Part shown: piece after piece, positions 46,791-56,397 of the stretch
Layout of the letters: each line of letters begins with the position of its first letter
How positions within the stretch are numbered: the first letter of the stretch is position 1
From: Streptomyces albus subsp. albus
Lineage (GTDB): Bacteria; Actinomycetota; Actinomycetes; Streptomycetales; Streptomycetaceae
Length of the DNA stretch: 64,000 nt
Direction: 5' to 3'
NCBI RefSeq assembly: GCF_000725885.1
Contig: NZ_JODR01000016.1
Location: forward strand, 186,001-250,000
The notes under the pieces: model-generated
Seen by the model: only the letters and a program-made list of their open reading frames with translations
Told to the model about the DNA's origin: nothing
The model's database searches: none
Program-made: the position numbers and the translations under genes

Positions 46791-47750
46791 TCACAGCTTC
46801 CGCAGGGAGAGGCGCCTGACCTTGTGGTCGGGGCCCTTGTGCAGCTGGAGCGTGGCACGGCCCCGGGTGGGCGCTATGTTCTCGCGCAGATTCGGCTCGT
46901 TGATGGTGCGCCACGTGGTGCGGGCGTAGTCGAGCGCCTCCTCCTCGGAGACGGCCGTGTACTTGTGGAAGTACGAGCGCGGGTTCCGGAACGCCGTCTG
47001 CCGCAGTTCACGGAAGCGGCGCAGGTACCACTGCTCGATGTCGGCCGTACGGGCGTCCACGTAGACGGAGAAGTCGAAGTAGTCGGCGACGGCCACCCGG
47101 GTGCGGCCGTCCTTGCCGGGCAGCGCCGGCTGGAGGACGTTGAGGCCCTCCACGATGAGGATGTCCGGATGGTGCACCGTCAGCCGCTCGCCGGGCACGA
47201 TGTCGTAGATCAGATGCGAGTAGACGGGCGCCGTCACCTCCGGCTTGCCCGCCTTCACATCGGCGACGAACCGGGTGAGGGCCCGCCGGTCGTACGACTC
47301 GGGGAACCCCTTGCGGGCCATCAGGCCGCGCCGCTCCAGCTCCGCCTTCGGCAGCAGGAAGCCGTCGGTGGTGACCCGCTCGACACGCGGGTGCTCCGGC
47401 CAGCGGGCCAGCAGCGCCTGGAGGAGCCGGGAGACGGTGGACTTGCCGACGGCCACGCTGCCCGCCACACCGATCACGAACGGGGTGCCCCGCTGCGGGG
47501 TGGACCGGCCGGGACGGTCGGGGTCCTCCAGGAAGGTGTTGAGTGCCCGGCGCAGCCCGTGGGTGGCCCCCACGTACAGGTTCAGCAGCCGGGACAGCGG
47601 CAGATAGACCTCCCGCACCTCGTCCAGGTCGATGACGTCGCCGAGCCCGCGCAGGGCCTCGACCTCGTCGGCGGTCAGCGGGAGGGGGGTGCGCTCGCGC
47701 AGGGCACTCCATTCCGCGCGGCTGAGGTCGAGATAGGGCTTCGTGGACAC
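46791..47750 (-). CDS. coaA: pantothenate kinase, type I
   Basis: 319 aa. Walker [13 protein letters not shown], then [28 protein letters not shown], and [20 protein letters not shown] with IVEGLNVLQ before it: all hallmarks of prokaryotic CoaA. First step of coenzyme A synthesis. C-terminus [20 protein letters not shown] is also typical. Confidence 0.97.
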   Translation of the reverse strand: MSTKPYLDLSRAEWSALRERTPLPLTADEVEALRGLGDVIDLDEVREVYLPLSRLLNLYVGATHGLRRALNTFLEDPDRPGRSTPQRGTPFVIGVAGSVAVGKSTVSRLLQALLARWPEHPRVERVTTDGFLLPKAELERRGLMARKGFPESYDRRALTRFVADVKAGKPEVTAPVYSHLIYDIVPGERLTVHHPDILIVEGLNVLQPALPGKDGRTRVAVADYFDFSVYVDARTADIEQWYLRRFRELRQTAFRNPRSYFHKYTAVSEEEALDYARTTWRTINEPNLRENIAPTRGRATLQLHKGPDHKVRRLSLRKL

Positions 47751-47962
47751 GGTGCCATTCTGCGCGGTCGCCGCGGGCCGCTCACCCGCGGGGGCCCGGC
47801 CGGCACGCCCTCACCTGCGGAGCCGTCCACCGGACGCGTGCGGTGCGGGGCGCGGTGTGGGTGCCGGACATGACGTCGGGCGGGGTGCGGTCGCGACCGT
47901 GGTGGTGGGGAAAGGTGAACGGACGGTGTACGGACGGGGGGAATTACGGATAGGTTTCGCCC

Positions 47963-48214
47963 ATGTCACGCCTCTTGCACCGGATACGCCGAACCCGGAC
48001 CCGGAACCCGCACACCGCCGGCCGCGACCGCCTCCCGGACGCCGCCGGTCACGTCTACAGTGACCTGACCGACGGACTCCCGGACGAGGACCTGACCGAG
48101 GACCTGACCGACTCGCTGGAGCTGTACGTGATGGGCAGCAAGCCCCGCTGCGAGGAGTCGGAGTACCTGGAGCTGATGGAGGACGCCATAGAGCGGATGG
48201 CGCGCGCCCGCTGA
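47963..48214 (+). CDS. small conserved hypothetical protein
   Basis: 83 aa. Basic N-terminus ([20 protein letters not shown]) and acidic rest ([35 protein letters not shown]). No motif recognised. GC usage at third codon positions fits a real gene. Lies between coaA (divergent) and acpS. Confidence 0.7.
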   Translation: MSRLLHRIRRTRTRNPHTAGRDRLPDAAGHVYSDLTDGLPDEDLTEDLTDSLELYVMGSKPRCEESEYLELMEDAIERMARAR

Positions 48215-48333
48215 CCCGCACCACCGGTGCCCGCACGGCTTCCGGCCGTCCCCCGCGTACCCTCGGCCCGTCAGCGACGTGCTCGGAGTCCGGCGCAACG
48301 CCCGGCGGAAAGAGGTGGGGAAGTGGGGCAGCA

Positions 48334-48735
48334 GTGATCATCGGGGTGGGAATCGACGTCGCGGGCATCGACCGCTTCGCCGCGTCGCTGGAGCGCACCC
48401 CCGCCCTGGCCGACCGGCTCTTCCTTCCCGGAGAACTGTGGCTGCCCAGCGGTGAGCGGCGCGGAACCGCCTCCCTCGCGGCCCGGTTCGCCGCGAAGGA
48501 GGCACTGGCCAAGGCGCTCGGTGCGCCCGGCGGACTGCGCTGGACGGACGCCGAGGTGTGCACCGCCGGCACCGGTCAGCCCTATCTGCGGGTACGCGGC
48601 ACCGTCGCCGAACGCGCCGCCGAACTGGGAGTACGCGGCTGGCACGTCTCCCTCTCGCACGACGCGGGGGTCGCCTCCGCCGTCGTCATCGCCGAGGGCG
48701 GAACCCCGGGCCACCCGCCGCCGGCCCTCACCTGA
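48334..48735 (+). CDS. acpS: holo-[acyl-carrier-protein] synthase
   Basis: 133 aa, GTG start. [14 protein letters not shown] holds the first metal aspartate, [14 protein letters not shown] the second (Glu), and [20 protein letters not shown] closes the trimeric fold. Transfers phosphopantetheine from CoA to ACP; follows naturally on coaA two genes away. GGGGAAGTGGGG lies upstream. Confidence 0.95.
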   Translation: MIIGVGIDVAGIDRFAASLERTPALADRLFLPGELWLPSGERRGTASLAARFAAKEALAKALGAPGGLRWTDAEVCTAGTGQPYLRVRGTVAERAAELGVRGWHVSLSHDAGVASAVVIAEGGTPGHPPPALT

Positions 48736-48820
48736 GCCTGGGGCCCGCTCGTGTTCCGGGCGGGGCCCGCTTTCCCGGGCCCGCATTCGGAGCCGGCCAT
48801 GTGCTCGCGGCGGCCCCCGC

Positions 48821-48910
48821 GTTCCGTGCCGGTCCCGTGCTCCGTGCCGGTCCCGCGTTCCGTGCCGGTCCCGTGCTCCGTGCCGGTCCCGTGCTCCGTG
48901 CCGGCCCCGT
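48821..48910 (+). repeat. five tandem 18-bp repeats between acpS and nnrD
   Basis: Unit (G)(T/C)TCCGTGCCGGTCCCG(T/C) repeated five times without gaps, with a decayed sixth copy to 48928. The frame open into nnrD reads it as SVPVPC repeats, but that part lacks a start site and homology. Best seen as a minisatellite in the 261-bp spacer. Confidence 0.9.
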
Positions 48911-48996
48911 GCTCCGAGCCGCGGCCTCCCGCCCGCGCCCCGGTGCGGCTTCCGCCCCGCCACGCGGCTGTCGGCGGCCGGGGCCACACTGGGGGC

Positions 48997-50487
48997 ATGA
49001 GGACTGGTTACGGCGTGGAGACCGTGCGTGCCGCCGAGCGGGCGCTGATGGCGCGGCTGCCCGAGGGCGCGCTGATGCAGCGTGCCGCGGCCGGGCTGGC
49101 GGCGGCGTGCACACATCTGCTGGGACGTACCTACGGCACCCGGGTGGTGCTGCTCGTCGGCAGCGGCGACAACGGCGGTGACGCCCTGTACGCGGGCGCC
49201 CGGCTGGCCCGGCGCGGCGCCGGGGTGACCGCCGTGCTGCTGGCACCCGAACGCGCCCACCCCGGCGGGCTCGCGGCGCTGCGGGCCGCCGGCGGCCGGA
49301 CGACCACGGCACCGGGCGCCGTCGTCGAAGGCGCGGCCGAACCGGTCACCGGCCTCATCGCCCGCGCCGACCTGGTGGTGGACGGCATCGTCGGCATCGG
49401 CGGCAAGGGCGGACTGCGGCCCGCCGCCGTCGAGCTGGCCGACGCCGTACACGAGGCCGGGGTGCCGGTGGTGGCCGTGGATCTGCCCAGCGGGGTGAAC
49501 GCGGACACCGGCGAGGTGCCCGGGGCGGCCGTGCGTGCCACGGCGACGGTCACCTTCGGCGCCTACAAGCCGGGGCTGCTGATCGACCCGGCACGAGAGC
49601 TGGCCTCGGCGGTGCGGCTCGTCGACATCGGGCTCGGCCCCCATCTGCCCGACCGCCCCGACGTGGAGGCGCTCCAGCACGCGGACGTGGCCCGGCTGCT
49701 GCCCCGGCCGCAGGCGGAGAGCGACAAGTACCGGCGGGGCGTCGTCGGCGTCGTCGCCGGCTCCGCGCGCTACCCGGGGGCGGCCGTGCTCGCCGTCGCG
49801 GGTGCCCTGCGCAGCGGCGCCGGGGCCGTCCGCTACGTGGGGCCCGGCGGGGACGCGGTCATCGCCCGCTTCCCCGAGACGCTGGTGTCCGAGGGCCCGC
49901 CCGGACACGCGGGCCGGGTGCAGGCATGGGCGGTCGGCCCCGGCCTGGGGGACGAGCCGGCCGCGCGCCGCGCCGTCGCGGAAGTGCTGGCCGGTGACGT
50001 ACCCGTCCTGGTGGACGCCGACGGACTGCGGCTGATGGACATCGACGCCGTCCGCGCCCGCCGCGCCCCCACCCTGCTGACCCCGCACGCCGGGGAGGCC
50101 GCCGCGCTGCTGGGTGTGGCCCGCGAGGAGGTGGAGGCGGGCCGGCTGGCCGCCGTACGGGAGCTGGCGGAGCGTACGGGGGCCACCGTGCTCCTCAAGG
50201 GCTCCACCACGCTGGTCGCCGCGCCCCCGGCCGACTCGGACGGCGCACCGCCGGTGCGGGTCAACGCGACGGGCACCGGCTGGCTGGCCACCGCCGGCAG
50301 CGGGGACGTCCTGACGGGGCTGGCGGGCGGTCTGCTGGCCGCCGGTCTGTCCGCCCGGGACGCCGCCTCGGCCGCCGCCCACGTCCACGGGCTCGCCGGC
50401 CGGTTCGCCGCCGACCCGCCGACCGCGATGGATGTGGCTGCGGCGCTGACGGCCGCCTGGCAGGACGTCATGACACCGGACCGGTAG
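48997..50487 (+). CDS. nnrD: bifunctional NAD(P)H-hydrate epimerase / ADP-dependent dehydratase
   Basis: 496 aa from ATG 48997 (CTGGGGGC upstream). Residues 1-215: YjeF-N epimerase ([40 protein letters not shown]). Residues 225-490: ribokinase-like dehydratase ([53 protein letters not shown]). Repairs damaged nicotinamide cofactors. Symbols nnrD/nnrE both apply to the fused protein. Confidence 0.95.
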   Translation: MRTGYGVETVRAAERALMARLPEGALMQRAAAGLAAACTHLLGRTYGTRVVLLVGSGDNGGDALYAGARLARRGAGVTAVLLAPERAHPGGLAALRAAGGRTTTAPGAVVEGAAEPVTGLIARADLVVDGIVGIGGKGGLRPAAVELADAVHEAGVPVVAVDLPSGVNADTGEVPGAAVRATATVTFGAYKPGLLIDPARELASAVRLVDIGLGPHLPDRPDVEALQHADVARLLPRPQAESDKYRRGVVGVVAGSARYPGAAVLAVAGALRSGAGAVRYVGPGGDAVIARFPETLVSEGPPGHAGRVQAWAVGPGLGDEPAARRAVAEVLAGDVPVLVDADGLRLMDIDAVRARRAPTLLTPHAGEAAALLGVAREEVEAGRLAAVRELAERTGATVLLKGSTTLVAAPPADSDGAPPVRVNATGTGWLATAGSGDVLTGLAGGLLAAGLSARDAASAAAHVHGLAGRFAADPPTAMDVAAALTAAWQDVMTPDR

Positions 50488-50570
50488 AGCGACGCCGTCT
50501 CCCCACGGCCTGTGGTGCCGTCGGCCGCTGGGCGGGGCGGTCACGCCTCCGTCCGGCCGCCGGGGCCGTC

Positions 50571-51098
50571 TCATTCGCGGGGCGGCGCCTGCTCCGGAAT
50601 GCGGTCCAGCTTGGGGCGCAGCGGTTTGCCCAGCCAGTGGTGTGCGTAGGGCGAGTCGTTGAAGGGCTCGACCGGGGTGTACCCGAGCCGCTCGTACAGG
50701 CGCCGGGCCTCCACCAGATCGCGGCGGGTGTCGAGCCGTACCGCCCGCGCCCCCATTGCGAGCGCGGCCTCCTCCGCCGCGCCGACGAGCCGGGCGCCCA
50801 GTCCGCGCCGGCGGGCGTGCGGGGCGACCCACACGCGGCGGAGCTCGGCGGTGGTGGCGTCCGCCAGCAGCACGGCGGCGCAGCCGGCGACGGTGTGCTC
50901 CCGCGCGTCACGGGCCAGCAGGAACCGTCCGCGGGGCGGCACGAGTTCGTCGTCCGGTTCCTCGGCCAGGACCGCGTCGACCTCCTGCTCCGTGGCCGGG
51001 CGGCCCCAGTAGCGGCCGGCTGTCTCCCGCAGATACGCCCGGACGGCGGCCACCGCGTCCGGGCTGGTGCGGGGCTCGGGTTGGATGGTCCATGTCAC
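50571..51098 (-). CDS. GNAT-family N-acetyltransferase
   Basis: 175 aa from the GTG at 51098. Acetyl-CoA loop RRVWVAPHARRRGLGARLVG (R/Q-x-x-G-x-G/A type) and the following AVRLDTRRDLVEARRLYERL helix, then YTPVEPFNDSPYAHHWLGKP, the last residues being typical of a small-molecule or amino-acid GNAT subgroup. Substrate unknown. A longer upstream frame is shadow of the divergent gene. Confidence 0.9.
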   Translation of the reverse strand: MTWTIQPEPRTSPDAVAAVRAYLRETAGRYWGRPATEQEVDAVLAEEPDDELVPPRGRFLLARDAREHTVAGCAAVLLADATTAELRRVWVAPHARRRGLGARLVGAAEEAALAMGARAVRLDTRRDLVEARRLYERLGYTPVEPFNDSPYAHHWLGKPLRPKLDRIPEQAPPRE

Positions 51099-51174
51099 GC
51101 CGTCATTATGCGGAAGGCCCACAACCGGTTGTCCGGGCCCGGGAGTTGTCAGTGCCCGCTGCCACACTCCCGGT

Positions 51175-51732
51175 ATGCGCGATCCGCGTCCCGCACGCAC
51201 CACACCGGCCGTCTTCCCCGCCACCTGGGCCCAGGACACCCGCGCCCCCCTGCCCCTGGTGGGAGGCGCACGCGAACTGCTGACCCGCAGCCTGGACCAG
51301 CACCGGGAGACGCTGCAGCTCAAATGCGAGGGCCTGCCCGCCGAAGCGCTCTCCCGGCGTGCGGTGCCGCCCTCCGGGCTGAGCCTGCACGGGCTGCTGC
51401 GGCACCTGGCGGGGGTCGAACGCTGGTGGTTCCGCATCCAGCTCGCCGGTGAGGACGTCCCGCTGCTGTACTACTCCGACGACGACCCCGACCAGGATTT
51501 CGGCTCCCTCGACGAGGACCCGGCCCGGGCCCTGGCCGTCTGGCGTGCCGAGTGCGCGCGCTCCCGCGAGATCGCCGCCGCCATGGAGCTGGACGCGACG
51601 GGGACCCACGCCCGCTCGGGGCAGCCCGTCTCGCTGCGCCGGGTTCTGATCCATCTGATCGCGGAGTACGCCCGGCACTGCGGTCACGCCGACCTGCTGC
51701 GCGAGCGCATCGACGGCGCCACCGGGTACTGA
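51175..51732 (+). CDS. DinB-family (DUF664) protein
   Basis: 185 aa from ATG 51175. Four-helix DinB fold with metal histidines visible: H in GLSLHGLLRHLAGVERWW, and H in LIHLIAEYARHCGHADLLRE. Such proteins include mycothiol- or bacillithiol-dependent transferases; the substrate is unknown. Divergent from the GNAT gene with a 76-bp shared promoter gap. Confidence 0.9.
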   Translation: MRDPRPARTTPAVFPATWAQDTRAPLPLVGGARELLTRSLDQHRETLQLKCEGLPAEALSRRAVPPSGLSLHGLLRHLAGVERWWFRIQLAGEDVPLLYYSDDDPDQDFGSLDEDPARALAVWRAECARSREIAAAMELDATGTHARSGQPVSLRRVLIHLIAEYARHCGHADLLRERIDGATGY

Positions 51733-51805
51733 GGGCCCCGCCCGTGGCCGCCGCACGGCCGGGCGGCGGCCCCCGGCGCGGGAGGGGACCTGCGACACTG
51801 AACCG

Positions 51806-53149
51806 GTGAACGACGTCCCACAGGCTTCCCAGCCCACCCGCCCGTCCGCCCCCTCCACGGGTGCGGGCACGGAGCGTCTGCCCGCTCCCGGCCTGGACCT
51901 CGGCACCGCCGCCCGCCCGCCCGGCACCCCGCAGGGGGCGCGTGCGGCCGGGCCCGGAGCGGTGGGCGAGGCGGTGCCCGCTGCGGCGGGTCCGGCCGGT
52001 ACGGCGCGGGCCCGGGCCGAGATCGACCTGGACGCCGTGCGGGACAACGTACGGACACTGCGGGGGTACGCGCTCGGCGCCGAACTGATGGCCGTCGTCA
52101 AGTCCGACGGGTACGGACACGGGGCGGTGCCCTGCGCCCGCGCGGCCCGCCAGGCCGGCGCCACCTGGCTGGGTGCGGCCACCCCCGAGGAGGCGTTCGC
52201 GTTGCGGGACGCGGGTGACCGGGGCCGCATCCTGTGCTGGCTGTGGACACCGGGCGGCCCGTGGCGCGAGGCCGTGGAGCGGGACATCGACGTGTCCGCG
52301 AGCGGCGGCTGGGCGCTGGAGGAGATCGTCGCCGCCGCCCGCGCGACCGGGCGCACGGCCCGCGTCCATCTGAAGGCCGACACCGGGCTGGGCCGCAACG
52401 GCTGCCAGCCCGCCGACTGGCCCGCCCTGGTGGCGGCGGCCCGCGCCGCGGAGGCGGAGGGCACCGTGAAGGTCACCGGCATCTGGTCGCACTTCGCCTG
52501 CGCCGACGAACCGGGCCACCCCGCCAACGCCGCCCAGCTGGCCGCCTTCCGGGAGGCGCTCGCCGTGGCGGAGCGCGCCGGGCTCGACCCCGAGGTGCGG
52601 CACCACGCCAACTCCCCGGCGACGCTCACCCTGCCCGAGTCCCATTTCGACCTCGTCCGCACGGGGCTGTCCGTCTACGGTCTGTCCCCGGCGCCCGAGG
52701 TGGGCACCGCGGCGGGGCTGGGGCTGCGCCCGGCCATGACGCTCAGCGCCTCGCTGGCCCTGGTCAAGCGGGTGCCCGGCGGGCACGGCGTCAGCTACGG
52801 GCACACCTACACCACGCCGGGCGAGACCACCCTCGGGCTGGTCCCCCTCGGCTACGGCGACGGGCTGCCCCGGCACGCCTCCGGGGCCGGTCCGGTGCTG
52901 GTCGCCGGGAAGTGGCGGACCATCGCGGGGCGGGTGGCCATGGACCAGTTCGTGGTGGACCTCGGTGGGGACCTGCCGGTCACCGGTGACCGCGCCGTCC
53001 TCTTCGGCCCCGGCGACGACGGGGAGCCCACCGCGGAGGACTGGGCCCGCGCAGCCGGCACCATCTCGTACGAGATCGTCACCCGGATCAGCTCCCGGGT
53101 GCCGCGGGTATACGTCAACGAGAACACCGGCGGGGACGGGCCGGCCTGA
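51806..53149 (+). CDS. alr: alanine racemase
   Basis: 447 aa from a GTG at 51806. About 65 Pro/Ala/Gly-rich residues precede the core and may be an over-extension or a Streptomyces feature. Core: ARAEIDLDAVRDNVRTLRGY, PLP lysine in AVVKSDGYGHGAVP, and the second-domain tyrosine in HGVSYGHTYTTPGETTLGLV. Makes D-alanine for peptidoglycan. Followed by hydrolase and t6A genes, a conserved actinobacterial order. Confidence 0.95.
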   Translation: MNDVPQASQPTRPSAPSTGAGTERLPAPGLDLGTAARPPGTPQGARAAGPGAVGEAVPAAAGPAGTARARAEIDLDAVRDNVRTLRGYALGAELMAVVKSDGYGHGAVPCARAARQAGATWLGAATPEEAFALRDAGDRGRILCWLWTPGGPWREAVERDIDVSASGGWALEEIVAAARATGRTARVHLKADTGLGRNGCQPADWPALVAAARAAEAEGTVKVTGIWSHFACADEPGHPANAAQLAAFREALAVAERAGLDPEVRHHANSPATLTLPESHFDLVRTGLSVYGLSPAPEVGTAAGLGLRPAMTLSASLALVKRVPGGHGVSYGHTYTTPGETTLGLVPLGYGDGLPRHASGAGPVLVAGKWRTIAGRVAMDQFVVDLGGDLPVTGDRAVLFGPGDDGEPTAEDWARAAGTISYEIVTRISSRVPRVYVNENTGGDGPA

Positions 53150-53249
53150 CGGCGGCGCCCGGTCCCGGTGCGCGGGCCGGGTCCCACCAGGGGCGCGGGG
53201 GCGGGCACCGGCCGCGCACGGCACGCACGGACAGGTGAGCGGGGGCGGC

Positions 53250-54551
53250 ATGAGCGACGACGGCACGGCACAGTCCCTGCGGCGTGCCCAGGAGGCGGCC
53301 CGGGCCGCCGAGCACGTGGAGGCCGCCCGGCGGGCCTGGCGCACGGCGAGTGCCGCCGCGGCCGGCGCGGATCCCGGCGCGGGCGCCCCGGCGCAGGCCG
53401 CCGGCGGCTGGGCGCGGCGCGCCGGACTGGCGGGCGCCGCCATCGGCGTCGTCGCCGCCGGGGTCGCCCTCGAACGGCTCACCGTGCACCGCACCGTCCG
53501 CCGCAAGGCGCGGGTCGCCCTGGACTCCGCCGCGCCCTACGGTTCCCTGCGGGGTGAGGCGGGCCGGGCCGTGGCCGAGGACGGCACCGAGCTGTACTAC
53601 GAGACCGACGAGCCCCCCGCCGCCGCCGACGCCGCGGACGGCCCGCAGCCGACCGTGGTCTTCAGCCACGGCTACTGCCTCAACCAGGACGTGTGGCACT
53701 TCCAGCGCGCCGCGCTGCGCGCCCGGGACGACGCGGTGCGGTGCGTGTACTGGGACCAGCGCAGCCACGGCCGCTCCGGCCGGGCGCCCGCGGGGCAGCC
53801 CGTCTCCATCGATCTGCTGGGCCGCGATCTCAAAGCCGTCCTCGACGCCGCCGCGCCCGAAGGCCCCGTGGTGCTGGTCGGGCACTCGATGGGCGGCATG
53901 ACGGTGATGGCCCTGGCCGAGCAGTACCCCGAGTACGTCGCGCAGCGCGTCGCGGGCGTCGCCTTCCTCGGCACCAGCGCGGGCGGACTCGCCGAGGTGA
54001 CCTACGGTCTGCCGGCCGCCGGGGCGCGGGCGGTGCGCCGCCTGGTGCCGGGCGTGCTGCGGGCCCTGGCCGCCCAGCCGGAGCTGGTCGAACGCGGGCG
54101 CCGGGCCACCGCCGACCTGTTCGCGGGGCTCGTCAAGCGGTACTCCTTCGGCAGCCCGCGCGAGGTGGACCCGGCGGTGGCACGGTTCGCGGAGCGGCTG
54201 ATCGAGGCGGTGCCCGTCGACGTCGTCGCCGAGTTCTACCCCGCCTTCGCCGAGCACGAGAAGACCACGGCGCTGGCCGCCTTCTCCGCGACCCCCGCCC
54301 TCGTCCTGGCCGGGGACCGGGATCTGATGACCCCCGGCGAGCACAGCGAACGGATCGCCGCGGCGCTCCCGCACGCCGCGTTCGTCCTGCTGGAGGCCAC
54401 CGGGCACCTGCTGATGCTGGAGCGGCCCGAGCAGGTCGACCGGCACCTGGCCCGATTGCTGGCGCGTACCATCCGAACGCATGGAAGCACCGCACCACCA
54501 GCAGCCCGCCCCGCCGCAGCCGAACCCCCGCGACGACCACGCCGCGGCTGA
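53250..54551 (+). CDS. alpha/beta hydrolase, membrane-associated N-terminus
   Basis: 433 aa from ATG 53250. Residues 45-70 hold a hydrophobic stretch (GLAGAAIGVVAAGVALE) likely to anchor it. The hydrolase core starts near TVVFSHGYCLNQDVWHFQR; nucleophile Ser in VLVGHSMGGMTVMA, acid Asp in LVLAGDRDLMTPGEHSE, base His in LEATGHLLMLERP. Substrate unknown. The last 24 codons overlap the start of tsaE by 71 bp. Confidence 0.92.
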   Translation: MSDDGTAQSLRRAQEAARAAEHVEAARRAWRTASAAAAGADPGAGAPAQAAGGWARRAGLAGAAIGVVAAGVALERLTVHRTVRRKARVALDSAAPYGSLRGEAGRAVAEDGTELYYETDEPPAAADAADGPQPTVVFSHGYCLNQDVWHFQRAALRARDDAVRCVYWDQRSHGRSGRAPAGQPVSIDLLGRDLKAVLDAAAPEGPVVLVGHSMGGMTVMALAEQYPEYVAQRVAGVAFLGTSAGGLAEVTYGLPAAGARAVRRLVPGVLRALAAQPELVERGRRATADLFAGLVKRYSFGSPREVDPAVARFAERLIEAVPVDVVAEFYPAFAEHEKTTALAAFSATPALVLAGDRDLMTPGEHSERIAAALPHAAFVLLEATGHLLMLERPEQVDRHLARLLARTIRTHGSTAPPAARPAAAEPPRRPRRG

Positions 54552-55074
54552 CGGCGACCCCCGAGCGGCGGGGCCCGGCCGCCGCGAGCTGACCGTCACC
54601 GTGCCGAGCGCCGAGGAGATGCGCCGGCTCGGGGTACGCCTCGCGCAGGTGCTGCGCGCCGGGGACCTGGTCCTGCTCACGGGTGAACTCGGCGCGGGGA
54701 AGACGACGCTGACCCGCGGCCTGGGCGAGGGGCTCGGTGTGCGCGGCGCGGTCACCTCGCCGACCTTCGTCATCGCCCGGGTCCACCCCTCGCTGGGGGA
54801 CGGGCCGCCGCTCGTCCACGTGGACGCCTACCGGCTCGGCGGCGGTCTGGAGGAGATGGAGGACCTGGACCTGGACGTCTCCCTGCCCCAGTCCGTCGTC
54901 GTCGTGGAGTGGGGAGAGGGCAGGGTCGAGGAGCTGACGGAGGACCGGCTGCACGTCGTCATCTCGCGGGCCACCGGCCAGGCGGGTCAGGAGGCCGACG
55001 ACGTGCGCACCGTCACCCTCGTCGGGGTGGGGGAGCGCTGGGCCCGCGAAGACCTGGCGGCGCTCGCCGGCTGA
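54481..55074 (+). CDS. tsaE: tRNA t6A biosynthesis ATPase TsaE
   Basis: 197 aa. After a 35-aa His/Pro-rich start comes the TsaE core: Walker A GELGAGKTTLTRGLGEGLGV, then VTSPTFVIARVH, HVDAYRLG and the WGEGRVEEL motif. Works with TsaB and TsaD, both encoded 3-5 kb downstream, in making N6-threonylcarbamoyl-adenosine in tRNA. TsaC/Sua5 is not in the window. Confidence 0.95.
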   Translation: MEAPHHQQPAPPQPNPRDDHAAADGDPRAAGPGRRELTVTVPSAEEMRRLGVRLAQVLRAGDLVLLTGELGAGKTTLTRGLGEGLGVRGAVTSPTFVIARVHPSLGDGPPLVHVDAYRLGGGLEEMEDLDLDVSLPQSVVVVEWGEGRVEELTEDRLHVVISRATGQAGQEADDVRTVTLVGVGERWAREDLAALAG

Positions 55075-55165
55075 CGTGCCGCACGCGTGTCCGGTACCGA
55101 CAGGGTGTCGGCAAGATGTTGCGCCCTTGGTGGGGTGCATGGTCCCATGGGAGGTCAGAGCACGG

Positions 55166-55180
55166 TTAGGTATGCCTTAG
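55166..55180. promoter_or_regulatory. TTAGG-TATG-CCTTA element, weak iron-box-like
   Basis: TTAGGTATGCCTTAG resembles half of the actinobacterial DmdR1/IdeR iron box (TTAGG...CCTAA). It lies 41 bp before the small gene at 55221. Match is partial. Confidence 0.3.
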
Positions 55181-55220
55181 TTGTTGCCGATGCCGCCGTG
55201 CCGACGCCCCTGGAGGAGTC

Positions 55221-55433
55221 ATGACCGCACAGCAGCCCGGACAGCGGCCGGAGCACACCCCTGCGCGGGACGAGGAGATGCCGGCGCAGGGTGCCGACAC
55301 GCCTCCCATGAGCGAGCTGCTGGCCTCCTGCGCCGCAGCGGCAGCCGTCTCCCGGCCCCCCGCCGCCCCGGAGACCCCCGAGCGGCCCCGCGCACGCCGC
55401 CGCCGCGCATCCGGCACACCGGCCCGCCACTGA
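55221..55433 (+). CDS. small hypothetical protein
   Basis: 70 aa, ATG with GGAGG eight bases upstream. Polar, Pro/Ala-rich; a short helical core PMSELLASCAAAAAVSRPPA is the only ordered-looking part, ending in an Arg run. No known family recognised, though a protein of this shape next to tsaE is familiar in Streptomyces. Confidence 0.6.
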   Translation: MTAQQPGQRPEHTPARDEEMPAQGADTPPMSELLASCAAAAAVSRPPAAPETPERPRARRRRASGTPARH

Positions 55434-55612
55434 CCCCGCACCCGGCGGGAGAGCCGGGGAGACACACGGAGAAACCGGCCGCACCGGAGTGGGCCCCCGC
55501 CTCCTGCGGCGGGCGCCCGCCGGGAGCCGGCTGCCGGCGGTACGGGGGCAGGCCGGGTCGGCTCGGCTCAGGCCGGGCCGGGTCGGCTCAGGCCGGGTCG
55601 GCTCGGGTCAGC

Positions 55613-56203
55613 TCAGGGGACGACGACGACCGGGGTGCCGATCGGGGCGTGGGACCACATCGCCTCGCCGTCGGCCCGCTTCTCCCGGACGCCCCCCGTC
55701 TTGCGGGAGGCGTCGGGCGTGGGGGTGGAGCCGTCGAGCGCGGCACTGAACCCGACGGTGACGCCCTCAACGCTGGCGAACCGTACGACGTTCTCGACGG
55801 GTACCCCGTCCGAGCCCTGGATGTGCGCGGACCGCGAGGTCACCTTGTAGGTGCCGGGCGGCGGGCTGACGGCGCTGGGCGTGACGGTGAAGGTCCGGGT
55901 GACCTTGCCGTCCTTGCCGACCAGCCAGACCCGCTGCCGCTTGAGCGCGTAGACGACGCGGAGGCCCTCGCCGGAGTCGGCGGGCAGGGCCTTCTCCTTC
56001 TTGTCCCGCTCGGCCTGCCGGCCCTTGTCGTCGGCGTGCCGGGAGGCGCCCGGTGACGGCTCGCCGGACCGGGCGGCGGACGGCCGCTCGACGCGGTCCT
56101 GCGCGGCGGACGCCTGGTAGGCGAAGAACCCGATCACGGCCAGGGCCGCTGCCGTCAGCCCGGCCACGACCACTCCCGCACTGCCGCCGCTGCTGCGTGC
56201 CAC
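55613..56203 (-). CDS. secreted or anchored YkuD-like protein lacking the catalytic cysteine
   Basis: 196 aa. One membrane helix/signal anchor near residues 8-28 (GVVVAGLTAAALAVIGFFAY), a Lys/Glu-rich linker, and a domain beginning LRVVYALKRQRVWLVGKDGK with TFTVTPSAVSPPPGTYKVTS, like L,D-transpeptidases. In active enzymes a SHGC[IV]R motif precedes the final GTPVVV strand; here the matching place reads MWSHAPIGTPVVVV, so the nucleophile is gone. Perhaps a substrate-binding relative rather than a transpeptidase. Confidence 0.75.
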   Translation of the reverse strand: MARSSGGSAGVVVAGLTAAALAVIGFFAYQASAAQDRVERPSAARSGEPSPGASRHADDKGRQAERDKKEKALPADSGEGLRVVYALKRQRVWLVGKDGKVTRTFTVTPSAVSPPPGTYKVTSRSAHIQGSDGVPVENVVRFASVEGVTVGFSAALDGSTPTPDASRKTGGVREKRADGEAMWSHAPIGTPVVVVP

Positions 56204-56397
56204 CGTTGCGCCGCCACCTTCCGTGCCTGCGTGCTGTCCGGGTCCGGGAACCGGGGCGCCCCGCCCGTGGTTGACGGTAGCAGCAGCCGCGCGGAGGGGT
56301 GCCGCTCACGCCGTGCGGGCGGCGGGCGCGGGTCCGTTCGTGCCCCCGCGGTGACCGACGGGGGAACTTGGAGTAACGGCCGCGCCTGTGTTCGCAT

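Noticed and set aside
48751..48996. 82-residue N-terminal extension of NnrD through the 18-bp repeats
   Set aside because: Repeat-encoded SVPVPC sequence, no start site of quality; the family begins at ATG 48997.
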